A stretch of DNA of 64,000 bases from Glycomyces algeriensis (GTDB taxonomy: Bacteria > Actinomycetota > Actinomycetes > Mycobacteriales > Micromonosporaceae), in the NCBI RefSeq assembly GCF_027622855.1, contig NZ_JAPZVR010000003.1, positions 165,092 to 229,091 on the forward strand, read 5' to 3'. The notes beneath the pieces are model-generated. The model was not told the origin of the DNA. It did no database searches and saw only the letters and a list, made by a program, of their open reading frames with translations. The translations under genes and the position numbers were made by a program. Shown here piece by piece: positions 25,530-33,138 of the stretch. Every line of letters starts with the position of its first letter. Within the stretch, counting starts at the first letter, position 1.

Positions 25530-26132
25530 TCAGCGCGGCAGGAGGGCCTGCACCTGGTGTCGGATCTCGCCGAGGAGTTCGTCGACGGAGTGGTCGATGT
25601 TGACGGTGGCGGCCATGCTGACGAACATGATGGCGGAGACGATGTGCGCCAGGGTGGCCGCGGTGCCGGCGTCGATGCGCGGGTCCCGCTGCAGCACCTC
25701 GGCGACCGCGCCCTCGGTCTGCGCGGTGAGGGAGAGGGCTTCGCGGTGGTGGGGCTCGGCGGGGTCGCCGAAGACCATCTCGCGCAGGTAGGTGCGGCCG
25801 TTGTCGATCTGCTTGCGGTTGCACGCCACGACCGGCGCGATGACGGCCATGACCGCGTCGAGGACGTCGGCGAGGTGCTCGGCGGCGGCCCGGCCTTCGA
25901 CGAGCGCTTCGGCGTAGGTGGAGTTCTGCACGAGCAGGAGCAGCTCGCCCTTGTTCTTGGCGTAGAGGAACAGGGTGCCGGTGCCGATGTCGGCCTTCTC
26001 GGCGACCTGCTGGGTGGTCACCTCGTCGACGCCGTGCTCGGCGAAGAGCTCGCTGGCGGCGGCGGTGATGCGGTCGAGCTTTTCCTGCTTGTTCCGCTCA
26101 CGCCGCCCGACCCGCTGCGGGGCGGCTGGCAT
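25530..26132 (-). CDS. TetR/AcrR-family transcriptional regulator
   Basis: The 200-residue protein has an N-terminal TetR helix-turn-helix (DRITAAASELFAEHGVDEVT then TQQVAEKADIGTGTLFLYAK). A helical ligand domain follows. It is the last gene of a leftward run after the oxidoreductase, hydrolase and EthD-like genes, and it lies upstream of the sugar importer. It could control either. The dyads at 28971-29008 are candidate sites. The ligand is unknown. Confidence 0.85.
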   Translation of the reverse strand: MPAAPQRVGRRERNKQEKLDRITAAASELFAEHGVDEVTTQQVAEKADIGTGTLFLYAKNKGELLLLVQNSTYAEALVEGRAAAEHLADVLDAVMAVIAPVVACNRKQIDNGRTYLREMVFGDPAEPHHREALSLTAQTEGAVAEVLQRDPRIDAGTAATLAHIVSAIMFVSMAATVNIDHSVDELLGEIRHQVQALLPR

Positions 26133-26250
26133 GGGTGCATCCTTCGGGACTGGGATCTGGCCGGTCGTTGCTGGTGTCGCTGCCGGGCGGGCCCGGGAGT
26201 GCCGTGCAGCATTCTCCCACGCCGGCCCGAGGTCGGGCGGTCGTGACCGC

Positions 26251-27042
26251 TCAGCTGTGAGCGCTCGTCAGTGCCCGCCCGTGCTCCACGAAGGTCAGTG
26301 TCTCCTCGACTTCATAGGCGTGTACCGCCGAGGCGAACGCGGGGAGCCGGGACGACACCTCGGCGACCGCGCTGCCGGCGAAGAACGCCCGGAGTGCGTC
26401 CGCGTCGGTGAACCCCAGGATCAGCGAGGCGTGGAACCGGCTCTCGACCGGGTTGTCGTGGGCGACGTTCGGCGAGTCCCAGAGGCCCCTGCGCCATTGC
26501 ATGAACATCTGGGTCCGCAGCTCTTTGAGCGCGGCGGCGCGGGCGAGCGCGGGGACGAGCCGGTCCGTGACGACCTTCCGGAAGGCGCCGGTGCCGACGC
26601 TCGCCCTTCTCCTGAGGTAGACCAGCGCCCGGGCCCCGGGCCGCTCGCCGGTCCCGACGTCGTACCAGCGGGCCGAGTACGGCGGTCCCGCGTAGAGCAC
26701 GGTGCGCCGGAACAGGTTCACCTCGTCGAGGTGGGCGAGCTTGGTCTGCTCGCGGCCCAGCAGCGGCGAGAGCAGCGACTTCATGGTGACCTCGGCGACC
26801 CCGTCGATCCTGCGGTCGGTGGGAGCGGCCGTCTCGACGCCGTCGATCGCGGGCCACAGACCCGGGTTGGACTCGGCCAGGTGGATCTGGCGGTACTCCT
26901 CGAGTCCCGGTGTGGCGCTGATGATCTGGGAGTGCGGGCCCTTCCAGCGGTCCATGCCCTGCCGGCGGGGCCGGTCGTCGCGCATCCACAGCGGGATGGA
27001 CGAGACCAGCGGTTTCCTGGTGTAACGCGGCATGTGTGTCAT
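26251..27042 (-). CDS. EthD-like dimeric alpha/beta-barrel protein (tentative)
   Basis: The 263-residue protein has two weakly repeated halves. One is around HSQIISATPGLEEYRQIHLAE and the other around FHASLILGFTDADALRAFFAG, separated by VYLRRRASVGTGAFRK. This pattern resembles EthD/antibiotic-monooxygenase-type dimeric alpha/beta barrels. I do not recognise a specific function. The ATG at 27042 follows a GAGG site. It is 9 nt from the stop of the alpha/beta hydrolase gene, so the two are co-transcribed. Confidence 0.6.
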   Translation of the reverse strand: MTHMPRYTRKPLVSSIPLWMRDDRPRRQGMDRWKGPHSQIISATPGLEEYRQIHLAESNPGLWPAIDGVETAAPTDRRIDGVAEVTMKSLLSPLLGREQTKLAHLDEVNLFRRTVLYAGPPYSARWYDVGTGERPGARALVYLRRRASVGTGAFRKVVTDRLVPALARAAALKELRTQMFMQWRRGLWDSPNVAHDNPVESRFHASLILGFTDADALRAFFAGSAVAEVSSRLPAFASAVHAYEVEETLTFVEHGRALTSAHS

Positions 27043-27051
27043 GGTCCGACC

Positions 27052-27909
27052 TCAGCGGTTCAGGAACTCGGCGGCGACCGGCGCGAACTCCCGGTGGTGC
27101 TGGAAGACGCCGCCGTGCCCGGAGTCCGGGTAGATGACCAGTTCAGAGCCTTTGATGCGGCGGTGCAGGTCCTCGGAGAGGACCGAGGGCACCATCCGGT
27201 CGTGGTCCCCGTTGGCGATCAGCGTCGGCTGGGTGAGCTTCGACAGGTCGTGCGGCTTCCCGCGCCCGTACCGCTTGATGGCCTTCAGCTGGGTCTGGAA
27301 CCCCTTCAGCTTCATCGGCGCGTCGAGTGCTTCGGTGCGCGCTCCGGTGGTCCGCTCGACGTACGCCTTCGCGGCGCGCTTGCCCTCGTCGTCGCGGGCG
27401 AAGAACAGGAACTCCCGGGCGTCCGAGCGCGTCAGCGTCGAACGCAGGATGTCGCGGTAGGTCACGCCGGCGACCTTGTCGATGTCCTTGCCGCCCTTGG
27501 GGCCGGTCCCGGTGAGGACCAGTCTGCGGACCAGCTCGGGGTGTTCGGCGATGAGCGCCTGGGCGATGAAGCCGCCCAGTGAGAAGGAGAAGACGTCGAC
27601 CAGGTCGAAGCCGAGCGCCTTGATGAAGGCGTAGGCGTCGTCGGCCATCAGTTCGATGCTGTCCGGCACGTCGCCGGTGGTGGCGCCGACGCCGCGCTGG
27701 TCGAAGGTGATGACGTGGCGGTCCTTCGCGATCGCGTCGACGATCCGCGGGTCCCAGTAGTCGAGGGTCGCGGCGAGATGGACGAAGAAGACGACCGGGA
27801 TGCCGCCCTGCGGCCCCAGCTCGCGGTAGACGAAGGTGGCGCCGTTCGCAGTGACGGTGCTCGTGGGCGCATCGACGTACGACGTGACCGGTTTATCCTG
27901 CATGTTCAT
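27052..27909 (-). CDS. alpha/beta-fold hydrolase
   Basis: The 285-residue protein shows the nucleophile elbow FSFSLGGF (Ser110), an acid in ANGDHDRMVP and a C-terminal SGHGGVFQHH that supplies the catalytic His. The oxyanion segment is VVFFVHLAATLDYW rather than the usual HG motif. Its relatives include esterases and haloperoxidase-like enzymes. It sits between a quinone oxidoreductase-like gene and the EthD-like gene in a leftward operon. The substrate is unknown. Confidence 0.82.
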   Translation of the reverse strand: MNMQDKPVTSYVDAPTSTVTANGATFVYRELGPQGGIPVVFFVHLAATLDYWDPRIVDAIAKDRHVITFDQRGVGATTGDVPDSIELMADDAYAFIKALGFDLVDVFSFSLGGFIAQALIAEHPELVRRLVLTGTGPKGGKDIDKVAGVTYRDILRSTLTRSDAREFLFFARDDEGKRAAKAYVERTTGARTEALDAPMKLKGFQTQLKAIKRYGRGKPHDLSKLTQPTLIANGDHDRMVPSVLSEDLHRRIKGSELVIYPDSGHGGVFQHHREFAPVAAEFLNR

Positions 27910-27956
27910 GGTTGCTCCCCGTAGATGATCGAGCCTACTGGCGGCCGAGCGCCAGG

Positions 27957-28940
27957 TCAGGCGGTTGCGACGGCCTTGCCTCGGATGCCTCCCCGGCCGA
28001 GCGCCTCGAGCGCCTCGGGAAGCTGATCGAAGGACACCGTCCTGCCCACGATCGGGCGCAGCGCGCCGCCGTCGACCAGAGCGGTGATCTCGCGGAGCTG
28101 GTCGCCGCTCGCGCGCATGAAGAGGAACTCGTAGGTGACGCCGAGCCCGCGGGCCTTGCGGCGGATGCCGGCGCTGAGTCCGGTCATCGCCAGCCGGATC
28201 GCCGCGCTCGCGCCGATCTCGCGCGCGAAGGCCGGGTCCGGGGGCCCGGCGATGCCGATGGCCTTGCCGCCGGGCTTGAGCACCCGCAGGGACTTCTCGA
28301 GGTTCTCCCCGCCGAGGCTGTCCAGCACCAGGTCGTAGCCGTCGAGCAGCTGCTCGAAGTCCTGCGTGCGGTAGTCGATGACGGTGTCGGCGCCGAGCTC
28401 GCGCACGAAGTCGGCGCTCGCCGTGGTGGCGACCGATGCACCGAGGTGCTTGGCGAGCTGGACCGCGATCGATCCCACGCCGCCCGATCCGCCGTGGATG
28501 AGGACGCGCCGGCCGGGGCGGACGCGCCCCTTCTCGACGAGGGCCTGCCATGCGGTCAGTGCGACGAGCGGCAGCGAGGCCGCCTCCTCCATGCTGATCG
28601 AAGCGGGCTTGAGGGCCAGGTCGGCCTCGGCGACGGCGATGCGCTCGGCGAAGGTGCCGATGCGGTGGTCGCCGGGGCGGGCGTACACCTCGTCGCCGGG
28701 TTTGAACCCGCGCACGTTCGCGCCGGTCTCGATGACGGTGCCGGCGACATCGTGGCCCAGGACGAACGGCGTCCGGTACGGCAGGAGCTGCTTGAACTCC
28801 CCGAGCCGGATCTTCTCGTCGAGGAGGTTGAGGCCGGCGGCCTGCACTTCGACGAGCACGTCGCTGTCGCCGACTCGCGGTTCCGCGACCTCCTCGAGCT
28901 GCAGCGGGGCCTTGTACTTGCTGACGACGAACGCTTTCAC
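27957..28940 (-). CDS. NADP-dependent MDR oxidoreductase (quinone reductase-like)
   Basis: The 327-residue medium-chain dehydrogenase/reductase has a GroES-like N-terminal half (GHDVAGTVIETGANV). Its Rossmann half has the nucleotide motif GGSGGVGSIAVQLAKHLGA. It lacks the Cys-rich structural zinc loop, as is normal for quinone oxidoreductases. It is the first gene of the leftward operon with the alpha/beta hydrolase, EthD-like protein and perhaps TetR. A cluster of dyads lies directly upstream. Confidence 0.85.
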   Translation of the reverse strand: MKAFVVSKYKAPLQLEEVAEPRVGDSDVLVEVQAAGLNLLDEKIRLGEFKQLLPYRTPFVLGHDVAGTVIETGANVRGFKPGDEVYARPGDHRIGTFAERIAVAEADLALKPASISMEEAASLPLVALTAWQALVEKGRVRPGRRVLIHGGSGGVGSIAVQLAKHLGASVATTASADFVRELGADTVIDYRTQDFEQLLDGYDLVLDSLGGENLEKSLRVLKPGGKAIGIAGPPDPAFAREIGASAAIRLAMTGLSAGIRRKARGLGVTYEFLFMRASGDQLREITALVDGGALRPIVGRTVSFDQLPEALEALGRGGIRGKAVATA

Positions 28941-28970
28941 GTGCTTGCTCCGTTCTCGTTTGTCCTACCG

Positions 28971-29008
28971 CTCATTTTTATGAGTGAACTCAAATATGAC
29001 TCGACTCA
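28971..29008. promoter_or_regulatory. clustered operator dyads upstream of the MDR operon
   Basis: The AT-rich stretch carries three related dyads. CTCAT-TTTT-ATGAG is at 28971-28984, TGAGT-GA-ACTCA at 28981-28992, and TGACTCGACTCA (one mismatch) 16 bp further at 28997-29008. They lie 30-70 nt before the leftward MDR gene and upstream of the rightward acetyltransferase gene. A repressor site is likely, and the TetR at 25530 is the nearest candidate. Confidence 0.5.
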
Positions 29009-29101
29009 GAAATATTGTCAAGGAAACCGCGGTGTGAGCCGCTCGAGCGGCCCCGGCCGGGCATGAAACTCGCTGGATCGGAGCGCCGGGGCGGCGGCAG
29101 A

Positions 29102-29590
29102 ATGTTCGACGTGATCGAAATTCGGGAGCTCGGCGCCGACGACTGGCAGATCTGGCGGCGCCTGCGATTGGCCGCGCTCGAAGAGGCCCCGTATGCGTTC
29201 ATGTCCCGGCTCGCCGACTGGCAGGGGCCGTCGGACACCGAGGAGCGGTGGCGCGCACGCCTGGCCGGCACGAACACGCACGACCTCGTCGCCGAGGACG
29301 GGGACAGCCCGGTCGGCATGGCGAGCGGCATCGAGACCGAGGACCCGGGCACGGTCGATCTCATCTCCATGTGGGTCGCGCCCGAGGCCCGCGGGCGCGG
29401 CGTCGGCGACGCCCTGATCACCGCGGTCGAGCAGTGGGCGCGGCGATCAGGCGCCGGAACACTGCGGCTCTCCGTCGCCGCGGAAAACGCCGCCGCGGCG
29501 GCGATGTACCGGCGCAACGGGTTCTACGACGTTCCGGGATCACAGGACGCGCACGGAACCTGGCAGATGGCGAAACCGCTCGAGGCCTGA
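29102..29590 (+). CDS. GNAT-family N-acetyltransferase
   Basis: The roughly 162-residue protein has the GNAT acetyl-CoA motif WVAPEARGRGVGDALI and the C-terminal LSVAAENAAAAAMYRRNGF. Upstream in-frame ATGs (29015, 29063) exist, but the family-like sequence begins at MFDVIEIRELG (29102). It transfers an acetyl group to an unknown amine. It is divergent from the MDR gene and may share its control region. Confidence 0.8.
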   Translation: MFDVIEIRELGADDWQIWRRLRLAALEEAPYAFMSRLADWQGPSDTEERWRARLAGTNTHDLVAEDGDSPVGMASGIETEDPGTVDLISMWVAPEARGRGVGDALITAVEQWARRSGAGTLRLSVAAENAAAAAMYRRNGFYDVPGSQDAHGTWQMAKPLEA

Positions 29591-29719
29591 CGCCTCGCCC
29601 GCGACCCCGATCGAACCTCCCCGAAACGGCTCACGCGAGCGGGCCGTGCGGCCGCGTGCGTGCGCGAACCGTGCCGCCGCTTCGTGACCGAACTGGAATC
29701 CTTCCCGCTCGGGATCTGC

Positions 29720-29752
29720 TTGACAACCGCCTTCACGCCGAAGCACTATGGT
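29720..29752 (+). promoter_or_regulatory. promoter of the galactoside importer operon
   Basis: A perfect -35 TTGACA lies at 29720-29725. The possible -10 elements are imperfect: CACTAT at 29744 with an 18-nt spacer or TATGGT at 29747 with 21 nt. The LacI-type palindrome at 29763-29776 covers the start-site region. Confidence 0.5.
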
Positions 29753-29762
29753 TCGTGTTGAT

Positions 29763-29776
29763 TGTTTACGTAAACA
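29763..29776. promoter_or_regulatory. LacI-family operator
   Basis: TGTTTACGTAAACA is a perfect 14-bp palindrome with the central CG that LacI-family repressors favour. It lies 28 nt before the first importer gene and just after the promoter. The LacI protein encoded at 35007 is the expected binder. Confidence 0.75.
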
Positions 29777-29804
29777 TTTTGGTATCGGCCGAAGGAGTGC
29801 TCCC

Positions 29805-30731
29805 GTGACCGCAATCGCCGAGACGCCCGCGCCACCGGAGGCGAGCGCCCTCCCGCGCCGGCGCCGCCGGGGACGGCGCTGGACCGGATGGCTGTTCGTC
29901 GGTCCGTTCATCGCCGTGTTCGCGCTGGTCTTCCTCGCGCCGATCGCCTACTCGGTCTACCTCTCCGTGTTCCGCACCCAGATGGTGGGCGGCACGAAGT
30001 TCGTCGGCCTCGAGAACTACTCCCGGGCGCTCCAGGACGCCCAGTTCTGGGACGGCCTCGGCCGGGTCAGCCTCTTCCTCGTCGTGCAGGTGCCGATCAT
30101 GCTCGGCATCGCCCTGCTCGTGGCGCTCGCGATCGACAGCGGACGCCTGTGGGGCCGCAGCTTCTTCAGAGTCGCCGTGTTCATGCCCTACGCGGTCCCG
30201 GCCGTCGTCGCGACCCTCATGTGGGGCTTCATGTACGGCACCCGGTTCGGCCTCGTGGCCAACCTCAACGACGCCTTCGGCATCGACCTGCCCGACCCCC
30301 TCTCCCCCGGACTCGTGCTCGCCTCCATCGGCAACATCGTGACCTGGGAGTTCGTGGGCTACAACATGCTCATCTTCTACGCCGCCCTGCGCGTCGTCCC
30401 GCACTCGCTCTACGAGGCGGCGGCGATCGACGGCGCCGGGGAGTGGCGGGTCATCACCGCGATCAAGCTGCCCGCGATCCGCGGCGCACTGGTCGTCGCC
30501 CTCATCTTCTCCATCATCGGCAGCTACCAGCTGTTCAACGAGCCGACCATCCTGCAGTCGCTGGCGCCCAACGCCATCACGACCGCGTTCACGCCCAACC
30601 TGTACGCCTACTCGCTCTCGTTCTCCGGGCAGCAGTACAACTACTCCGCGACGGTCGCCATCATCATGGGCCTGGTCACCATGGTGGTCGCCTACGCGGT
30701 CCAGCTGCGCGGCATGCGCAAGGAGCAGTGA
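29805..30731 (+). CDS. CUT1 sugar ABC transporter permease 1 (MalF-type)
   Basis: The 308-residue permease has six helices and the inner-membrane-component motif YEAAAIDGAGEWRVITAIKLP near residue 200. The Arg-rich N-terminus (RRRRRGRRW) precedes helix 1. The GTG at 29805 has AAGGAG 7 nt upstream, and upstream in-frame codons lie within the operator. It pairs with the next permease and the lipoprotein at 31713. No ATPase gene is in the operon, so an MsiK-like shared ATPase encoded elsewhere is likely. Confidence 0.88.
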   Translation: MTAIAETPAPPEASALPRRRRRGRRWTGWLFVGPFIAVFALVFLAPIAYSVYLSVFRTQMVGGTKFVGLENYSRALQDAQFWDGLGRVSLFLVVQVPIMLGIALLVALAIDSGRLWGRSFFRVAVFMPYAVPAVVATLMWGFMYGTRFGLVANLNDAFGIDLPDPLSPGLVLASIGNIVTWEFVGYNMLIFYAALRVVPHSLYEAAAIDGAGEWRVITAIKLPAIRGALVVALIFSIIGSYQLFNEPTILQSLAPNAITTAFTPNLYAYSLSFSGQQYNYSATVAIIMGLVTMVVAYAVQLRGMRKEQ

Positions 30732-30733
30732 CC

Positions 30734-31636
30734 ATGACGACCTCCACGAAGCAGCGCCTGCCGCGCCTGCGCGCCCAGCACCGCTCCCTCACCCGGCCCC
30801 GGCGCAGCCCGCTGCTGACGGCCCTCACCTTGATCGTGCTCGTGTACTCGCTCGCCCCGCTGGTCTGGCTGTTCATCAACGCCACCAAGACCCAGGCGGA
30901 CCTGTTCGACTCGTTCGGACTGTGGTTCGGCGGTGACTTCGCGCTGTGGGACAACATCCAGCAGACCCTCGCGTACGACGACGGCGTCTTCGGGCGCTGG
31001 TTCGCCAACACCGTGCTGTACGTGGTGGCCGGCGCGGGCGGCGCCACGTTCCTGGCCGTCCTCGGCGGCTACGCCCTGGCGAAGTTCGACTTCCCGGGCA
31101 GGCGCGGCGTGTTCGCCCTCGTCATCGGGGCCGTGGCCGTGCCGGGCACGGCGCTGGCCGTGCCGACGTTCCTCATGTTCAGCCAGATGGGCCTGACGAA
31201 CACGCCGTGGGCCGTGATCATCCCGTCCCTGATCTCGCCGTTCGGGCTCTACCTCATGTGGGTCTTCGCCGCCGAGTCGATCCCCGCCGAACTGCTCGAG
31301 GCCGCCCGCATGGACGGCGCCGGGGAGTTCCGCACGTTCTTCCAGATCAGCCTGCCGCTCCTGGCGCCCGGGACCGTGACCGTGCTGCTGTTCACCACGG
31401 TCGCGACCTGGAACAACTACTTCCTGCCGCTGATCATGCTGCGCGACGCGGACTGGTACCCGCTCACGCTGGGGCTCAACGCCTGGAACGCGCAGGCCTC
31501 GACCGCCGGCGGCGAGGCGATCTTCAACCTCGTGATCACCGGCTCGCTGCTGACGATCCTGCCGCTCCTCGCGGCCTTCCTCCTGCTCCAGCGCTACTGG
31601 CAGTCGGGCCTGACGCTCGGGAGCGTGAAGGAGTGA
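30734..31636 (+). CDS. CUT1 sugar ABC transporter permease 2 (MalG-type)
   Basis: The 300-residue permease has six helices and the motif LLEAARMDGAGEFRTFFQISL, preceded by VFAAESIP. The ATG follows the stop of permease 1 by 2 nt, and AAGGAG lies 8 nt upstream within that gene. It forms the second half of the membrane channel for the galactoside importer. Confidence 0.88.
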   Translation: MTTSTKQRLPRLRAQHRSLTRPRRSPLLTALTLIVLVYSLAPLVWLFINATKTQADLFDSFGLWFGGDFALWDNIQQTLAYDDGVFGRWFANTVLYVVAGAGGATFLAVLGGYALAKFDFPGRRGVFALVIGAVAVPGTALAVPTFLMFSQMGLTNTPWAVIIPSLISPFGLYLMWVFAAESIPAELLEAARMDGAGEFRTFFQISLPLLAPGTVTVLLFTTVATWNNYFLPLIMLRDADWYPLTLGLNAWNAQASTAGGEAIFNLVITGSLLTILPLLAAFLLLQRYWQSGLTLGSVKE

Positions 31637-31712
31637 GCCACCGCCACCCACTGTCCACAGGCGAGGCCGCCGGCACCGCCCGAAACCGTTCACACGATGA
31701 AGTGAGAGACCA

Positions 31713-33029
31713 ATGAGCACACGACCGCGCCGCGCCCTGGCCGGCACCGCCGTCGCCGGGCTGCTGGCCCTGGGCCTGACCGCCTGCGGCGGAGCCGAGG
31801 ACCAAGGGCCCGTCGACACCGCCTCGGCCCTCGAGGAGGGCGGGGAGATCACCGTCTGGGCCTGGGAGCCCACCCTCGAGGCCGTCGTCGCCGACTTCGA
31901 GGCGAAGTACCCGAACGTCACGGTGAACCTCGAGAACGTCGGCACCGGTAACGACCAGTACACGGCGCTGCAGAACGCGATCTCCGCCGGCGACGGCGTG
32001 CCCGACGTCGCGCAGATCGAGTACTACGCCGTGCCGCAGTTCGCCATCTCCGAGTCGCTCGCCGACCTCGGCCCGCTCGGCGCGTCCGACCTGGAAGGCA
32101 CCTTCAGCACCGGCCCGTGGGACTCCGTCCACAGCGGCGAGGGCCTGTACGGCCTGCCGATGGACTCCGGACCGATGGCGCTGTTCTACAACCAGGAGGT
32201 CTTCGACCGCCTCGGCGTCGCCGTGCCGACCACCTGGGACGAGTACCTCGCGGCCGCGCGGGCGATCCACGCCGCCGACCCGAACGCCTACATCGCCAAC
32301 GACATCGGCGACGCGGGCTTCGCCACCAGCATGATCTGGCAGGCCGGCGGCCGGCCGTACCAGGTGGACGGCACCGATGTGGGCGTCGACTTCACCGACG
32401 AGGGCACGAAGGCCTTCACCGCGATGTGGCAGCAGCTGATCGACGAAGAGCTCCTCGCCCCCGTCGGCTCCTGGAGCGACGAGTGGTACCAGGGCCTGGG
32501 CAGCGGCACGATCGCCTCGCTCACCATCGGCGCCTGGATGCCCGCGAACCTCGAATCCGGTGTGCCGCAGGGCTCCGGCGCCTGGCGTGTGGCCGAGATG
32601 CCGCAGTGGGAGGCCGGTGCGCACGCCACCTCCGAGAACGGCGGCTCCTCGCTCGCGGTCCCGGCCGCCAGCGCGAACAGCGCCCTGGCCTACGCGTTCA
32701 CCGAGTACGCCACCACCGGCGAGGGCGCGCAGACCCGCGTCGACGGCGGCGCCTTCCCGGCGACCACCGAGCAGCTGGAGTCGGCCGACTTCCGCGGCAA
32801 GGAGTTCGAGTACTTCGGCGGGCAGAAGGTCAACGAGATCCTCGCCGACTCGGCCGCTAACGTCGTCGAGGGCTGGCAGTACCTGCCGTTCCAGGTATAC
32901 GCCAACTCGGTCTTCAACGACACGGTCGGGCAGGCGTACGTCAGCGGCACGACCCTCGACGAAGGCCTGGCCGCCTGGCAGGAGCAGTGCATCACGTACG
33001 GCTCCGACCAGGGCTTCACCATGGGCTAG
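31713..33029 (+). CDS. CUT1 sugar ABC transporter substrate-binding lipoprotein
   Basis: The 438-residue protein has a lipobox LTAC (Cys25) and an extracellular solute-binding family 1 fold. Recognisable pieces are ITVWAWEPTLEAVVADFEAKYP, DVAQIEYYAVPQF and GLPMDSGPMALFYNQEVFD. The following gene is a GH35 beta-galactosidase, so a beta-galactoside such as a galacto-oligosaccharide is the likely ligand. A strong hairpin follows the stop and may raise expression of this gene relative to the enzyme downstream. Confidence 0.88.
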   Translation: MSTRPRRALAGTAVAGLLALGLTACGGAEDQGPVDTASALEEGGEITVWAWEPTLEAVVADFEAKYPNVTVNLENVGTGNDQYTALQNAISAGDGVPDVAQIEYYAVPQFAISESLADLGPLGASDLEGTFSTGPWDSVHSGEGLYGLPMDSGPMALFYNQEVFDRLGVAVPTTWDEYLAAARAIHAADPNAYIANDIGDAGFATSMIWQAGGRPYQVDGTDVGVDFTDEGTKAFTAMWQQLIDEELLAPVGSWSDEWYQGLGSGTIASLTIGAWMPANLESGVPQGSGAWRVAEMPQWEAGAHATSENGGSSLAVPAASANSALAYAFTEYATTGEGAQTRVDGGAFPATTEQLESADFRGKEFEYFGGQKVNEILADSAANVVEGWQYLPFQVYANSVFNDTVGQAYVSGTTLDEGLAAWQEQCITYGSDQGFTMG

Positions 33030-33048
33030 CCCCCGCCAGACGAACCCA

Positions 33049-33094
33049 GGCTCCGCCCGACCCCCTCGCGAGACCGGGGAGGCCGGGCGGAGCC
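33049..33094 (+). terminator. intercistronic hairpin (attenuator or mRNA stabiliser)
   Basis: Perfect 11-bp arms (GGCTCCGCCCG and CGGGCGGAGCC) enclose 24 nt with further CCCC/GGGG pairing. There is no U tract. It lies between the binding-protein and GH35 genes and probably protects the upstream message or lets part of the transcripts end. Confidence 0.55.
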
Positions 33095-33138
33095 GTGCCG
33101 ACCGAGTCCGACCCTCCCACCACCGTTTGGAGACCTCC

